A stretch of 37,202 nucleotides of DNA from Phoronis australis (lineage: Eukaryota; Phoronida; Phoronidae). This document shows, piece by piece, positions 28,001 through 37,202 of the stretch. The stretch is taken from the NCBI GenBank assembly GCA_002633005.1, contig NMRA01000164.1, positions 222,365-259,566 of the forward strand, read 5' to 3'. Every line of letters begins with the position of its first letter. Positions within the stretch are counted from its first letter, which is position 1. The notes under the pieces are model-generated. The model did not search any database, had not been told where the DNA came from, and was given only the letters and a program-made list of their open reading frames with translations. Made by a program: the position numbers and the translations under genes.

Positions 28001-31000
28001 TTGCATGTGGAACTTTTGTTATAGACAAGTTAACATAAAACTATTCAAAGGCCTTCTTAAGAAAGCTCTAAAATAGTTTCACATATAAACAGATCAAATG
28101 CAAACAAAGATAATACTTCGTTTTGATCACCGGACATTTCTATAGGTCAACAGGAAAATGACAATTCGCAAGCATAACCAATGATCACTTCAGCTTTATA
28201 AAGAAGCAGCACAACTGCACTATGTGGGGCTTTAAAACTGAAGAAATATAATGTGGTTTGAATAATTAATGACAAACTTGCCTGTTGATGAAAAATTTAT
28301 TCCATCCTCAAAGTGTAACATTAACAGGCTTTTTACTGACAATAAGACATTTGATGCAGTCCCTGAATGTCATTTCCGCGTAATGCGTACCAAATTGAAA
28401 AGTTTTTACCTTTAGTATAAAGCCTTTCTTCTGAAAGGAAAAGTTAATGTCACTCAGTGAGAAAGGACAGGTATTTATACCAGGTGCTTTTGGGTTTTCA
28501 TTTCACTGTGATCGAGTTTCAATAGCCTATAGAAGTGCTTGTAAAAAAGATCCAGTTTCGGCATGTGGCTTTCTTTCATATAACTCATTCAGCCTCAGTA
28601 TAGTCCACAATTAGATCCTTGGATGTAAACGCAACATCATATCACTTGACTCACTTTGTGCCCAAAATCTGACCCTGAACTAGACCAGAGTGTTACTAGG
28701 TCTTCTTTAGCTTTAGTCCCCCATGTTTCTTCCAGGAAAAGAAATAAGCCATTGTTGTCCACACAACTCATTGCATCCAAGGAGGCTGGCTGGTTTAGCA
28801 GTCAAATGTAGTTCCTCTTCATACACAAACAATCCACTGGCACATTTTCTTATGGTAACTTAGCACTGCGATTCACTTTTCTCCAGGGCCACTGGCTTGT
28901 TCATTGTGCCATGCAGCACTGCTGTTGTGTAGACGAAATGATGTGGGAAGAGAAAAGAGTAACAAAGCTTGTCTTGAAGTGGCCTTACCGGTAAAATGTC
29001 ACTGAACTTGAAATGAATATTGAAACATGAATAGTTAAGTTCGTCAGGTTGAGTAAAAAATGTTGCCCCTAATATTCAAAAATATGATATGGTAACTGCT
29101 TTAGAATTTCACACAAAATTAAATAATTACTATTTCCAGAAAGCAAGGGTGTATATAATATAATAAGTCCCATGAGCACTCGTCTAAGTCGGGCCGGGGA
29201 TTGTGATGTTTATTACTGTGCATTCTGTTTCAAAATGAATTATTCTCACCCTAACCATTGCTTATATAAAACTGAAACAAAGTATGTCTCATGAGACACA
29301 ATTTGTAATACCTTGAAGTGTTCATGAGTGCAAATGTTTTGAGAAGCCAGCAATGAATAAATCACTGCGTTACCGGCTTTAGATGTAATAAAGCTTATTG
29401 ACCGGGCACCGAGGCTGTGTGAGCGCATGCTAATTCAGTGTTTGCTGACAGAAAGCTGTTGTGAAACAATAATTTGGTTTTATATCCTATGGTCAGATGT
29501 TAGGGGAATCTTTATTTAGAAATTCATTATTTGAATCATTGTTACTGTACAACTTTTGGCCTGACAGTTCTGTGGAAGGGTAACCTGACTTCGCGGCCCC
29601 CGACGAACTAGTAAGTAGATTTGCTGTTTCACAGCTAATTCACTAAAATAATCACGTGACCATTATTTCTTTGGCTCACCAGTATAGTCTTCGTGACTGG
29701 AAGTTTAGTTTCCAACTTTGGCTGGTTTATGTTCGTGATGTCTTCAGTCCAGCCGCGACGGGCCTGATCGGGTTCTGAGTCACTGGCCAGGATAGAAAGC
29801 ATTTTGTGTGTTAAGAACTAAAAAAAATCACAAGTCTAAAATTACAACACACAGCTATGTTCTCCTGTCTGTATTTCACAGACGAATAATTCGAATTTAT
29901 CACTGAACAGACCTTGAACTCCCGCGACTGACCTTGGTAAATTGGCGTACCGAACTTTGTAGGCTACGGTACGTTTAAATACCTAAAAATCCGTAATAGC
30001 GAAATAAAACAACACGTTTGTTCAATAATTTGATGTATTTGTAAGGGTTTTACATCGCATTTTGATGATTAATTGGTGTAAAAAGATGAATTCAAGCGAT
30101 AAGCTGACACCAGTAAGTGTGTTATGAACTGCTGAACAGACTGCCTTCGAACCTCTGACGTCATTGGTTAGTTTCAACACCTCTGTCTGTCCTTAGGTGT
30201 CAGGTACTGTACTTGCTGTTATCGAGTGGATCTACTCGATCTAAATTGATACAAATAGGTTGTTTTTGGGTGACATTTTCCTTTAACTAGAACTTATTTG
30301 ATACCTTGAACTTCAACATTGAATGCTTGCCAATCAGATGATATCTGGTACGCCTTCTTGAGGTAACTAGTTAAAACCGCTAGCGTTCAGGGCAAAAACT
30401 ATATTCATGTTTTCAACGAAGTTTCGTATATGTGAAAATAGTAAAATTATTCAGCTTTGAACACAGAATGGGTGAAAATGTGGAATGTTATTTCATTAAA
30501 ATTTTCAAGGCAAATAAATTGCGGCAATATATTGTTTTGTTGTTTCTATGATTTTTACTTTATTATTACCACTAAACAACATTTGGTATAAATAACCAAG
30601 CATTACACCTTATTCATGCAGTCGCCATGTTACACAGAACCTATTTTTAGATATTAAAAAAACAGTGCATTCTGTGCTTAATCACAGTGCAAAATGTGAC
30701 TTTTTCCACGTGTCTCGTTATGTTTATGTCTCAATTGAGGCATTTTTTAAAATAACAACTGCATGAACGAGGCCTGTTGCTTATGTCATAAGTGGACGAG
30801 TTTTTGTGTTATTCACCAGTGCTGCCATTTTCCCAGCATTTTTATATAGCCGTGCTATTTGATTTCTTTTGTGACGAAATCTGATGATGGGATATCGTGT
30901 TAGGGATGTCATTGTAAATTATGAACAAAAAGCTCATTGTATCGACCTTGAATTGCAGGAACAGTTTTTACTGGTGGCTATTGGTAAACTGACACATACC

Positions 31001-34000
31001 ATACAAGCACACCATTGAGTAGGTTGACCAAGAGTAAACTCTTGCTCTGAATTATTCATGTTATGGGATTGCTAATATAATATTTGCGAATGTTTGAAAA
31101 ACCCCGTGTGGGTGGTTTGTTTAAAATGATTAAGATCCAATATCTTATTTTAGCATGGCAAATAGCGACATATGAATGGAAAATTTGTTAGGGGCTGTTC
31201 ACAATTATCGCGTTTTTAGGAGTGTAGAAACAAACTCCATATCAACTGTTTGGGTTACCACTCACCCGGAATTCCAAAAAATTAGATCTCTTGGAATGCC
31301 TTGCTGGGATTACTCCAAACCGCTGGTTCTTTTAGTTCCACAGTTTAAGCGCCTGAGCATTATCTGGGAGGAGTACAGTATGTGAGTATGTGTAATTGAC
31401 CTATTGCAAGCCCCTTGCATAATGTCGACTAACAAACAATAAGTTTTACCCGGCAACGTGTTGTTTGTCGGGTAAAAGGGCGGCTTGGAAACGAAGGTGT
31501 GTCAAGAATGATGAGTTTTAAATGGTCAGTTAAGCCGGCACTCAAAATCCTGTTAATAGGTCAATTAACCTAACATCTACAAAACTATGCATGCAGGAAA
31601 AGAAAAGTATACATTTTACAAGATAAGGCAGTCTGTAGAATTAGAATTGTTACTCTTTACCAATCTGATATTGAAGTGGAACTTGCAGGCTAATTTCTTA
31701 TCTCTGTGATTGCTTGGTCAAACTAGGTTGAAACACAACATATATCGATGATGTGCTGTGGAAAAAATGGCTCCAGTTATGTGGGGATAGGTCTTGGTAG
31801 TATAGTTGTGTTACCCGGTTTTTGGTTGAACGGTAGATTGTTGGCTAACAAGATAGCAAAAGCAAGTTGATGGAGAGCAGCATAAAAACTATAGTGCCGT
31901 TTACACTACAAAAGTTGTCACGGATCAGCTGACATGGAACAAGTTGTTCCAACGCAAGTATGTGTGTAAACGGGACTGAACTGGAGCAAATTGACACCGC
32001 AGTGACAACTTTTGCCACCCGTTTGTGAGGTAGAGCAATTTGCTCTAGAACATCTTGCCTCGTGTCAATTATGTGTCTAACCGCGAAACTGTGGCAAGGC
32101 GGAAAGGATCATCTCTACTGCGCTTGTGTAATGACCTAAATACAGTTTCTCTGTCTCTTCAACTCCCGTCATTTGTAAACCAGCGCATGTGTGATCCATT
32201 CTCCAGCCTACAATTTCTGTCTTGCCACAGCTGGTGAGTTGTGTGTGTAAACAGACGCCTGACACCGACCAATTTGCTCCCTATCAGTTGTGCCAGGCCA
32301 AAAGTTGATGTCTAAACAGGACTTAACACAGTCGTTGAGTTTTTACTGACAAACAAAGTTTATTAACTCTAACTACAATATATATATATATATGTATATA
32401 TGTATATATAGTGAATAGAAATATGTGCGGGTTGTGAGTGCAAAACAACAACAATATTGAAAGTTCCATGATTTCATCCAAATCATAAACATGAATGAAG
32501 TCTGGACAGCTATCTGGCATATAGGGTTTCACTATGAGTGGGCACTGGTCAGTGACGTAGTAAACAACAACACAAGATGTTATATAACATAGACTGTTTT
32601 GTTAGGATAATTGTACATCATAGGAAGTGATGAAACTTGCACGTAATTAACTTCATGAGAATTCATGACACTCCGCTGGCTGAAAAAGTGTATGAAGTAG
32701 GTTGAAAATTGCAAAATGTTTTTAAGAACGAATTTTGTGTCGAAAAGGTTCCCCTTTAAATCTCTCAACCATGTCCAGTAAGTTTTGGGGAACAACACCG
32801 CGTTATGTGGGTTATGTAAGCCCCTAAGGTACTTCATTAGTGCAAAGGTCACCTATTTGCAGAATTTTTTGTTTTCACACTTACAATTTGTCTGAATACA
32901 ACTGCACTTTGTTTAGCACAGGTGACATTAGATAGTATTGTTGTTTAGTTCCTGCTATACATTTAGCATAGATAGGAGCATGCAAATGCATCTTTAATGG
33001 GGTCGTGTGAACATATCTTTTTATTAAAATTTAGCAAAAAAAACATTCGCAGCTAAACAGTGGTATTAATTACATACCAAATTCCGTTTAATATGAATGT
33101 TTAAGATAAAGTCTCAAAAACGCTGTTTCAGTTTTCTAAATTATCATAATCGCTTTGTGCAATTTTTTAGTTCTTTCATACAAATCATAATGTTCCAATT
33201 TTTAATAGCCCATGATGCAAAAAGTGGAGCAAATCTTAACAGCGCTATGGAGGCAGTGCATAAAGCATATATGGGAAATTTTTTTAAAAGAACACGAATT
33301 CAATCTGCCATTTCTGAGATCTGCTATTCTGAAGTTAGCCAAACTTGGCCATTTTTCTCTGGACCTACCTTACATTACATTGAATCACCCTGGGCTATGA
33401 TGCCAAATTACAGCATTACTAAAGCTATGTAACTGCTGTATAATGTTCTGCTGAAACATGGAACAGCTGTGAAGTTATTTATGGAACAGGTCCTGAGTCT
33501 GATAAAAACATTTGTTGCAATCATTTTACATGAAAATGCAATCATTTCTTGTCACTACTGATTCAAAATATCAGTGTGCAAAGTAAAAGTCAACTTTAAT
33601 GGTGATTAAATTCTGAACTTCATTTTATGATTTAGTTTAAATTGCATAAAAAAGCACCTAGAATCTGAATCCCTTGTCGTTTTGAGATTGTATGCGCTAG
33701 AAAATCAATAGTGTTGTGTTTCATTGATTGATTTGCACAATTCTTGTTGTTCTGATGTGTTTACCTAGACAGCAAAGTAGTGACATTTGATCAACACTGT
33801 GTAAAGAAATGTGTCTTCTGAGCAAGCCCAAAGGAGATGAACAGACAATTACATTCTCAGAAGACTAAAATCTAGTAGAAATATGATTATCAATGCAGAT
33901 ACAAACAAATCCATGATAAGCTTTTCACTTATAATCTAAAATCATCTTTGGGAAAAAACAGAAATTCATCATGTGTCACCAAACATCATTGACCAAATAC

Positions 34001-35468
34001 AGTCTCGCACACACACGCACGCACGCACACACACACACACACACACACTTGAACAGATCACCACAGGTATAGTAAGGTCGCTACAGGTATAGTGGCTCCC
34101 CATGGTCCTTGATGCCTGGATTTTAAGGTTTATATCACAGAAAATCACAGAATCACTTCTGGGGGGATAGAACTGGTGATGGCGGGGATGGGTAATTTTC
34201 CTTTCAACCAAAAAAATATCTACCGGTATTCTTAGAAGAGACAGATACGTTTACCCCTCAGGTGAGTGTGTCTTGCACTCTGTTATCGTGACAATTCAAA
34301 GGTAGCCTGCGGATGTTTAGAGAGACAAGTACTTTTAGTAAGAATCTAATTAGGGATATTTCTAGTCAGCTAGGAACCCATGAGGGTGTAGTATATATGG
34401 GATTGTGGCCAACTGGGGTGGAAGTCTGCAGTGTTCCTCTGTAGATTCATTGTCCCTACCCATTTACTCAGCAACAGTTTCATGTGGCACCTATAACTAA
34501 CTTCTCGGCCAATTTTTACATTGAGCAGAGAAGACCAGGTCTTCTCACAGAGTCACCACTACTGTAGGGTGTATGGTGGAATATTTCTTATTTATAATAT
34601 TGTAGAATCTGGCCAGTTTAGGACACAGTATGGCTGTTTAGTGAAATTTCATATCTCCCTTTTTTCGTAAAAGAAAAGCAGCACCAAATGATTGCCTAAA
34701 TATCAACTTCAATTTTTACACCATAGCTACTACCAGACAATGTTTTGGCAGTTTTGGGCACTCACAACCCTAATGGAAGTCTTTAAAAAATGAAGAATGT
34801 TTTTGTCTGAAATTGGTGTAATTTTATGTTATACTTTTATACTGTATTTTCAAATGTACAATAAATGTTTTTAATCATGATAATGATGAGAATTTTAATT
34901 ATGGTAGTCATTCACGTTGTGTTTTAGAACGTGTATAATCACGAATGATATTTAGAAATCTATGTGTGGAGTAAAGTATTGAGATTACTTTTGATTTCCT
35001 GTAAGTGACACATCACAGGAATATGTTCACATGTCCTTTGGACTAAAGTAGGATTATTGCCAAGCTGTCCAACTTCTGTCACAAAAAACTTTAAGATGCA
35101 CCACTTTCAAAACGGATGCTTCATCTTGAGGTGTCACTGAAGAAAATCTGGTGATGACTTTGAAAACTTTTCATTTTCTTTCCTTTTTTAGTAATCTTAT
35201 TAGTTACATAATACTTCTATGGATATACATTTGTTTTTCAGACTACATGCCCAGCAGCTATTGTGGACTCACGAAAAAGATAGATGGCGCTGTGATCTCA
35301 AACAGTGTCACTAGCCAGTACGCCCACACTCCTTGTGTGATGAAGTTTTTATCCTCTGAGAGTTGGAGCACCACCAAAAGAATCCAGTTGTCTGTTAAAA
35401 CCCTTCAGCTATCTTGTTCTTCTACACTGAAGATATATGATAGCAGTGGTACATCAGGTACCCCTATG
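24996..35468 (+). CDS. Secreted or membrane CUB-domain protein, first two exons (composite, partial)
   Basis: Two exons join in phase (94 + 227 nt = 107 codons). Residues 1-26 form a signal peptide: Lys-rich start, hydrophobic core, Ala-x-Ala end before Lys-Arg. Residues 39-107 read as the first part of a CUB domain: Cys-Gly at 39-40, second Cys at 63 (24 residues on), Arg-Ile-x-Leu at 78-81, Cys at 90, and Leu-Lys-Ile-Tyr-Asp at 94-98 as in the usual Leu-x-Ile-Tyr-Asp-Gly. CUB domains are extracellular beta-sandwich modules found in many proteases, receptors and matrix proteins, so the full architecture cannot be told. Further exons lie to the right of the window. Extra exons inside the 10-kb intron cannot be excluded but are not required by phase. 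Confidence 0.72.
25205..25268. repeat. Perfect 64-bp palindrome without spacer
   Basis: Two 32-nt arms meet at AAGTT/AACTT (centre between 25,236 and 25,237) with no mismatch. After a one-base insertion the symmetry continues for about five more bases (CAGTA). It lies 115 bp inside the intron from the signal-peptide exon. No similar sequence was noticed elsewhere in the window. Confidence 0.97.
25965..26475. mobile_element. Decayed relative of the 22.4-kb long-TIR element
   Basis: At 25,968-26,055 the sequence follows the left arm of the 22.4-kb element (ATCAAAGTCA, then GTATAG, then GTCCTTCCAACT and AACAAATACT). At 26,377-26,465 it follows the right arm (CTTATAGCAACG, TTTTGATGGTTT, GTGAGGCAT, GGCGTATGG). 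The two arms keep their inverted order, but the tips and centre have decayed. Confidence 0.65.
26870..27861 (+). pseudogene. THAP-domain (P-element transposase-type) pseudogene, two pieces
   Basis: Piece one (about 26,870-27,078) reads YYCYFPVCKSS, then HKFPKDLRLLQAW, with zinc-ligand-type Cys codons at 26,893 and 26,908 (Cys-x4-Cys), as at the start of a THAP zinc finger. The later Cys-x2-His part is broken: all three frames are disrupted between 27,025 and 27,060 by a probable deletion and a TGA. A donor G/GTAAGT follows at 27,079. Piece two (27,689-27,861) starts after TGTTCTAG and reads ERKRLKPAALPSILPSDKV to a TAA, like the Leu-Lys-Pro-x-Ala-x-Pro-Ser-Ile linker found just after THAP domains. 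No in-frame ATG precedes piece one. It is probably a remnant of a P-like transposon or of a THAP gene copy inside the CUB intron. Confidence 0.7.
31444..31477. repeat. Short hairpin with 9-bp arms
   Basis: TTTTACCCG and CGGGTAAAA are exact complements separated by 16 nt, with partial pairing inside. The role is unknown; it could be a MITE tip or chance. Confidence 0.6.
31891..32325. repeat. Cluster of inverted GTGTAAACGGGACT-like motifs (possible MITE)
   Basis: AGTGCCGTTTACAC at the left (31,893) and the opposite-strand forms TGTGTAAACGGGACT (about 31,964), GTGTCTAACCGCGAAACT (about 32,070), GTGTGTAAACAGACGCC (about 32,244) and TGTCTAAACAGGACT (about 32,310) recur through the segment. AAAAGTTG lies just inside the left end, and an inverted CAACTTTT lies near the right end. 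This looks like a small inverted-repeat element with repeated subterminal motifs. No target duplication could be fixed. Confidence 0.5.
32378..32410. repeat. TA-rich microsatellite
   Basis: An interrupted (TA)n tract with two TG interruptions in the CUB intron. Confidence 0.9.
34007..34048. repeat. (CA)n microsatellite with GCAC interruptions
   Basis: A dinucleotide repeat of about 42 nt, GCAC-rich on the left and pure CA on the right. Confidence 0.95.
35242..35468 (+). CDS. CUB gene exon 2: first part of a CUB domain (residues 32-107)
   Basis: The acceptor is TTTTTCAG and the donor ATG/GTGAGT. The first two bases complete the Tyr codon split after exon 1. The exon encodes YCGLTKKIDG, a Tyr-x4-Cys before the second Cys, then TKRIQLSVKTLQLSC and LKIYDSSG, in the order of a CUB domain. 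The remaining beta strands and the second Cys pair must be in later exons. Confidence 0.8.
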
Positions 35469-35747
35469 GTGAGTTGAAGCACCAGTCAGACCAATGACCA
35501 AAAATAGTGCATGTAGACTGATACACACTGCATCAAACGTCTGCAGGCTGCTCACCTGGAACCATTTTTCATTTATTAATTCACACATATAACGCATATA
35601 GACCCATAGCAAATTAACAAAGAACTGGAGACCTTACTCAAAGGTCTAGTTGTGGTGTCCAGTGGACCTTGTGAATAGGTGGGAGGCATTCAACCCACAA
35701 GGTCATACTGTCTCCTGACCATCTTCTCACCAAGATTATCGTTCTCA

Positions 35748-36754
35748 TTTTTATGCGCCCACATATTTATATGGGGACGCATTATGCCGTCATCTCCGTC
35801 CGTCCGTCCGTCTGGGCGGCGTCCGTCCGGCGTCCGCTGCTTTATCTCCAAAACCCTTTGACATACGTTCATGAAGTTTGGCACATATGTTCCATTCATG
35901 AATGGGACGGCATGTGCGAACTTTCGGACGGATCCGACTACTGGTGTGCCCCCCAGTGGCAATTTTAGTTTTTTACGCTTACCTTTGTATCTTCAAAAGT
36001 CCTGAACGGATTTTCATGAAATTTGGTATGTAGGCACCTATTAGTGAGATGATGCTATCCTGCTGTTTTCAGATGGATTCGACATAGTTTGCGCCACCTA
36101 GTGGCCATTTTTAGTGTTTTCGTGTGTGTTTTTGTGCGTCCACCCCTCTATCAACCAAACCGCTCGAAGGATGATTGTGAAAAGTGGCATGTATATGCTT
36201 ACTATGTAGAGGACGGTTGACGATGATTTTCCGACGTTTTGGACCACTGTGGCGCCTCCTAGTGGCAGTTTTGTTTTTTTCGCGCCTATGGCTGTATCTC
36301 CTAAACCGTTCGCAGGATTGTTATGAAATTGTGTAAGTATATTTATATGATGTTAACAACGGAAGATGACGACTTTTGGACGGATCCGACTACTGGTGTG
36401 CCCCCTAGTGGCAATTTTAATTTTTTTTACGCTTACCTTTGTATCTTCAAAAGTCCTGAACGGATTTTCATGAAATTTGGTGTGTAGGCACCTATTAGTG
36501 AGATGACGCTATCCTTCGTTTTCAGATGGATTCGACATAGTTTGCGCCACCTAGTGGCCATTTTTAGTGTTTTCGTGTTTGTTTTTGTGCGTCCACCCCT
36601 CTATCAACCAAACCGCTCGAAGGATGATTGTGAAAATTGGCATGTATATGCTTACTATGTAGAGGACAGTTGACGATGATTTTCAGACGATTTGGACTAC
36701 TGTGGCGCCTCCTAGTGACAGTTTTGTTTTTTTTGCGCCTATGGCTGTATCTCT
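35748..36754 (+). repeat. Higher-order tandem array (three monomers per 452-bp unit), Helentron-like
   Basis: After a head (GCGCCCACATATTTATATGGGG, then a CCGT-rich stretch), AGTGGC-type boxes recur at 35,955, 36,100, 36,261, 36,407, 36,553 and 36,714 with spacings 145, 161, 146, 146 and 161. The set from 35,926 is repeated from 36,378 with few changes, so the higher-order period is 452 bp. Each monomer runs: box, T-rich tract, TATCTCCTAAACCG-like block, TTTTCATGAAATT-like block, TTTTGGACGGATTCGAC-like end. The head matches the one at 11,460-11,531 in the opposite orientation. No protein is encoded. The second unit is cut short at about 36,754. Confidence 0.85.
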
Positions 36755-37202
36755 AGGGCTCGACATAACGAGCTGCAGGTCGCATTTGCGACCTGAAATT
36801 TGGAAATGCGAGCTGAGATTTTTGTCAGCTCGTATAAAGTCGCAAAATGCGACCTGGAATTTCCAACGAATGCGTGCTGAGTTTTTACACTTCTCAACAG
36901 ATACCTGGCAAATACACAGCAGCTCTTGTTAATCCGAACGTTATTTGGTTGTTGCCAAATACAAGTTCAAAAGAACACTAACCGACAACAGGCCTCCCGA
37001 TGACTTGTAAGCAAGTCGCGTGAACATGGGGTATGCAGAATCGATCTTTGACGCGTTTCATTGGCTAACACTTTCGGCCACTTTTGTAAATTCCCGGATT
37101 CGCCGAAGAAAGTTTCGGGCCACTGCTTACACGTGATAAAACTTCACAAAACAACGGTGTTTCTATTAATTCTTAAGCGATCAACTTACCAAACTTTGTG
37201 GT
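36755..37202. mobile_element. Possible hAT-type transposon end inserted in the array
   Basis: The second repeat unit follows the first to TGTATCTC and is then replaced by TAGGGCTCGACATAACGAGC. This is followed by alternating GGTCGCA and TGCGACC motifs, including an exact 20-nt hairpin at 36,776-36,795. A GGCTCGACAT start with GCGACC subterminal repeats recalls hAT-family ends, from general memory of such elements. The other end lies outside the window, so neither the target duplication nor the class can be confirmed. Confidence 0.4.

Larger units (their letters stand above)
25090..35241 (+). other. CUB gene intron 1 (10.15 kb)
   Basis: This very long intron holds a perfect palindrome (25,205-25,268), a decayed TIR element (about 25,965-26,475), THAP pseudogene pieces (26,870-27,861), a motif cluster (31,891-32,325) and microsatellites at 32,378-32,410 and 34,007-34,048. 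From 27,862 to 31,440 and from 32,420 to 34,000 no gene or element was recognised; open frames there are short and unlike known proteins. Confidence 0.65.
35469..37202 (+). other. CUB gene intron 2 (runs off right edge)
   Basis: The first 280 nt contain nothing recognised. The rest is the tandem array (35,748-36,754) and a possible transposon end (36,755 onward). No further CUB exon was found. Confidence 0.6.

Noticed and set aside
31176-31385. A 69-codon plus-strand open frame in the CUB intron as an extra exon.
   Set aside because: No similarity was recognised and no acceptor in the right phase was needed; exons 1 and 2 already join in frame.
33097-33432. A 111-codon plus-strand open frame in the CUB intron.
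   Set aside because: Two overlapping frames are open, there is no recognisable domain, and no splice borders or promoter support it.
35690-35968. Open frames on both strands in the CCGT-rich head of the 35.75-kb array.
   Set aside because: The same head occurs reversed at 11.46 kb with different frames, and the composition is repeat-driven. These are not genes.

Overview
The window is intron-rich animal (metazoan) DNA. It is AT-rich, has GT-AG introns of roughly 0.3 to 10 kb, many decayed mobile-element pieces, microsatellites and one 53-base run of N. Exon-level similarity to the vertebrate Golgi protein COG7 is good but not close. Together with the style of the repeats, including an array like the tandem-repeat Helentron elements of marine invertebrates, this suggests a non-vertebrate bilaterian, perhaps a marine deuterostome. 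The species cannot be fixed from the sequence alone.

Two divergent protein-coding genes share a short intergenic region at about 24.42-25.00 kb. To the left, on the minus strand, is COG7, subunit 7 of the conserved oligomeric Golgi tethering complex. Twenty exons were joined by hand between 24,418 and 1,446. All splice phases agree and they encode about 699 residues. The first coding exon carries only the ATG, directly abutting the splice donor. The last exon (about 50 residues) was not found and probably lies beyond the left edge. To the right, on the plus strand, is the start of a secreted or membrane protein: a signal-peptide exon at 24,996-25,089, a 10.15-kb intron, then the first part of a CUB domain at 35,242-35,468. 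The rest runs off the right edge.

The introns hold most of the remaining structure: a seven-copy 36-bp minisatellite (4.4 kb); two foldback sequences (2.7 and 3.1 kb); two arrays of about 120-160-bp monomers in opposite orientation (10.4-11.5 kb and 35.75-36.75 kb), whose monomers each carry a CCACTAG-type box resembling a CTCF core site; an 814-bp Harbinger-like MITE flanked by TTA (11.9-12.7 kb); a long-TIR element (22.4-23.35 kb) with a decayed relative at 26 kb; a tRNA-like relic and a 16-bp perfect hairpin (23.4-23.7 kb); a 64-bp perfect palindrome (25.2 kb); a decayed two-exon THAP-domain pseudogene (26.9-27.9 kb); and a possible hAT-type end that interrupts the right-hand array.

Nothing suggests that the two genes work in one pathway beyond sharing a promoter region. 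COG7 is a housekeeping Golgi gene, and the CUB protein would pass through the secretory pathway that COG maintains. No bacterial genes, CRISPR arrays or rRNA were seen. No intact transposase was seen, but the long introns were not exhaustively translated.
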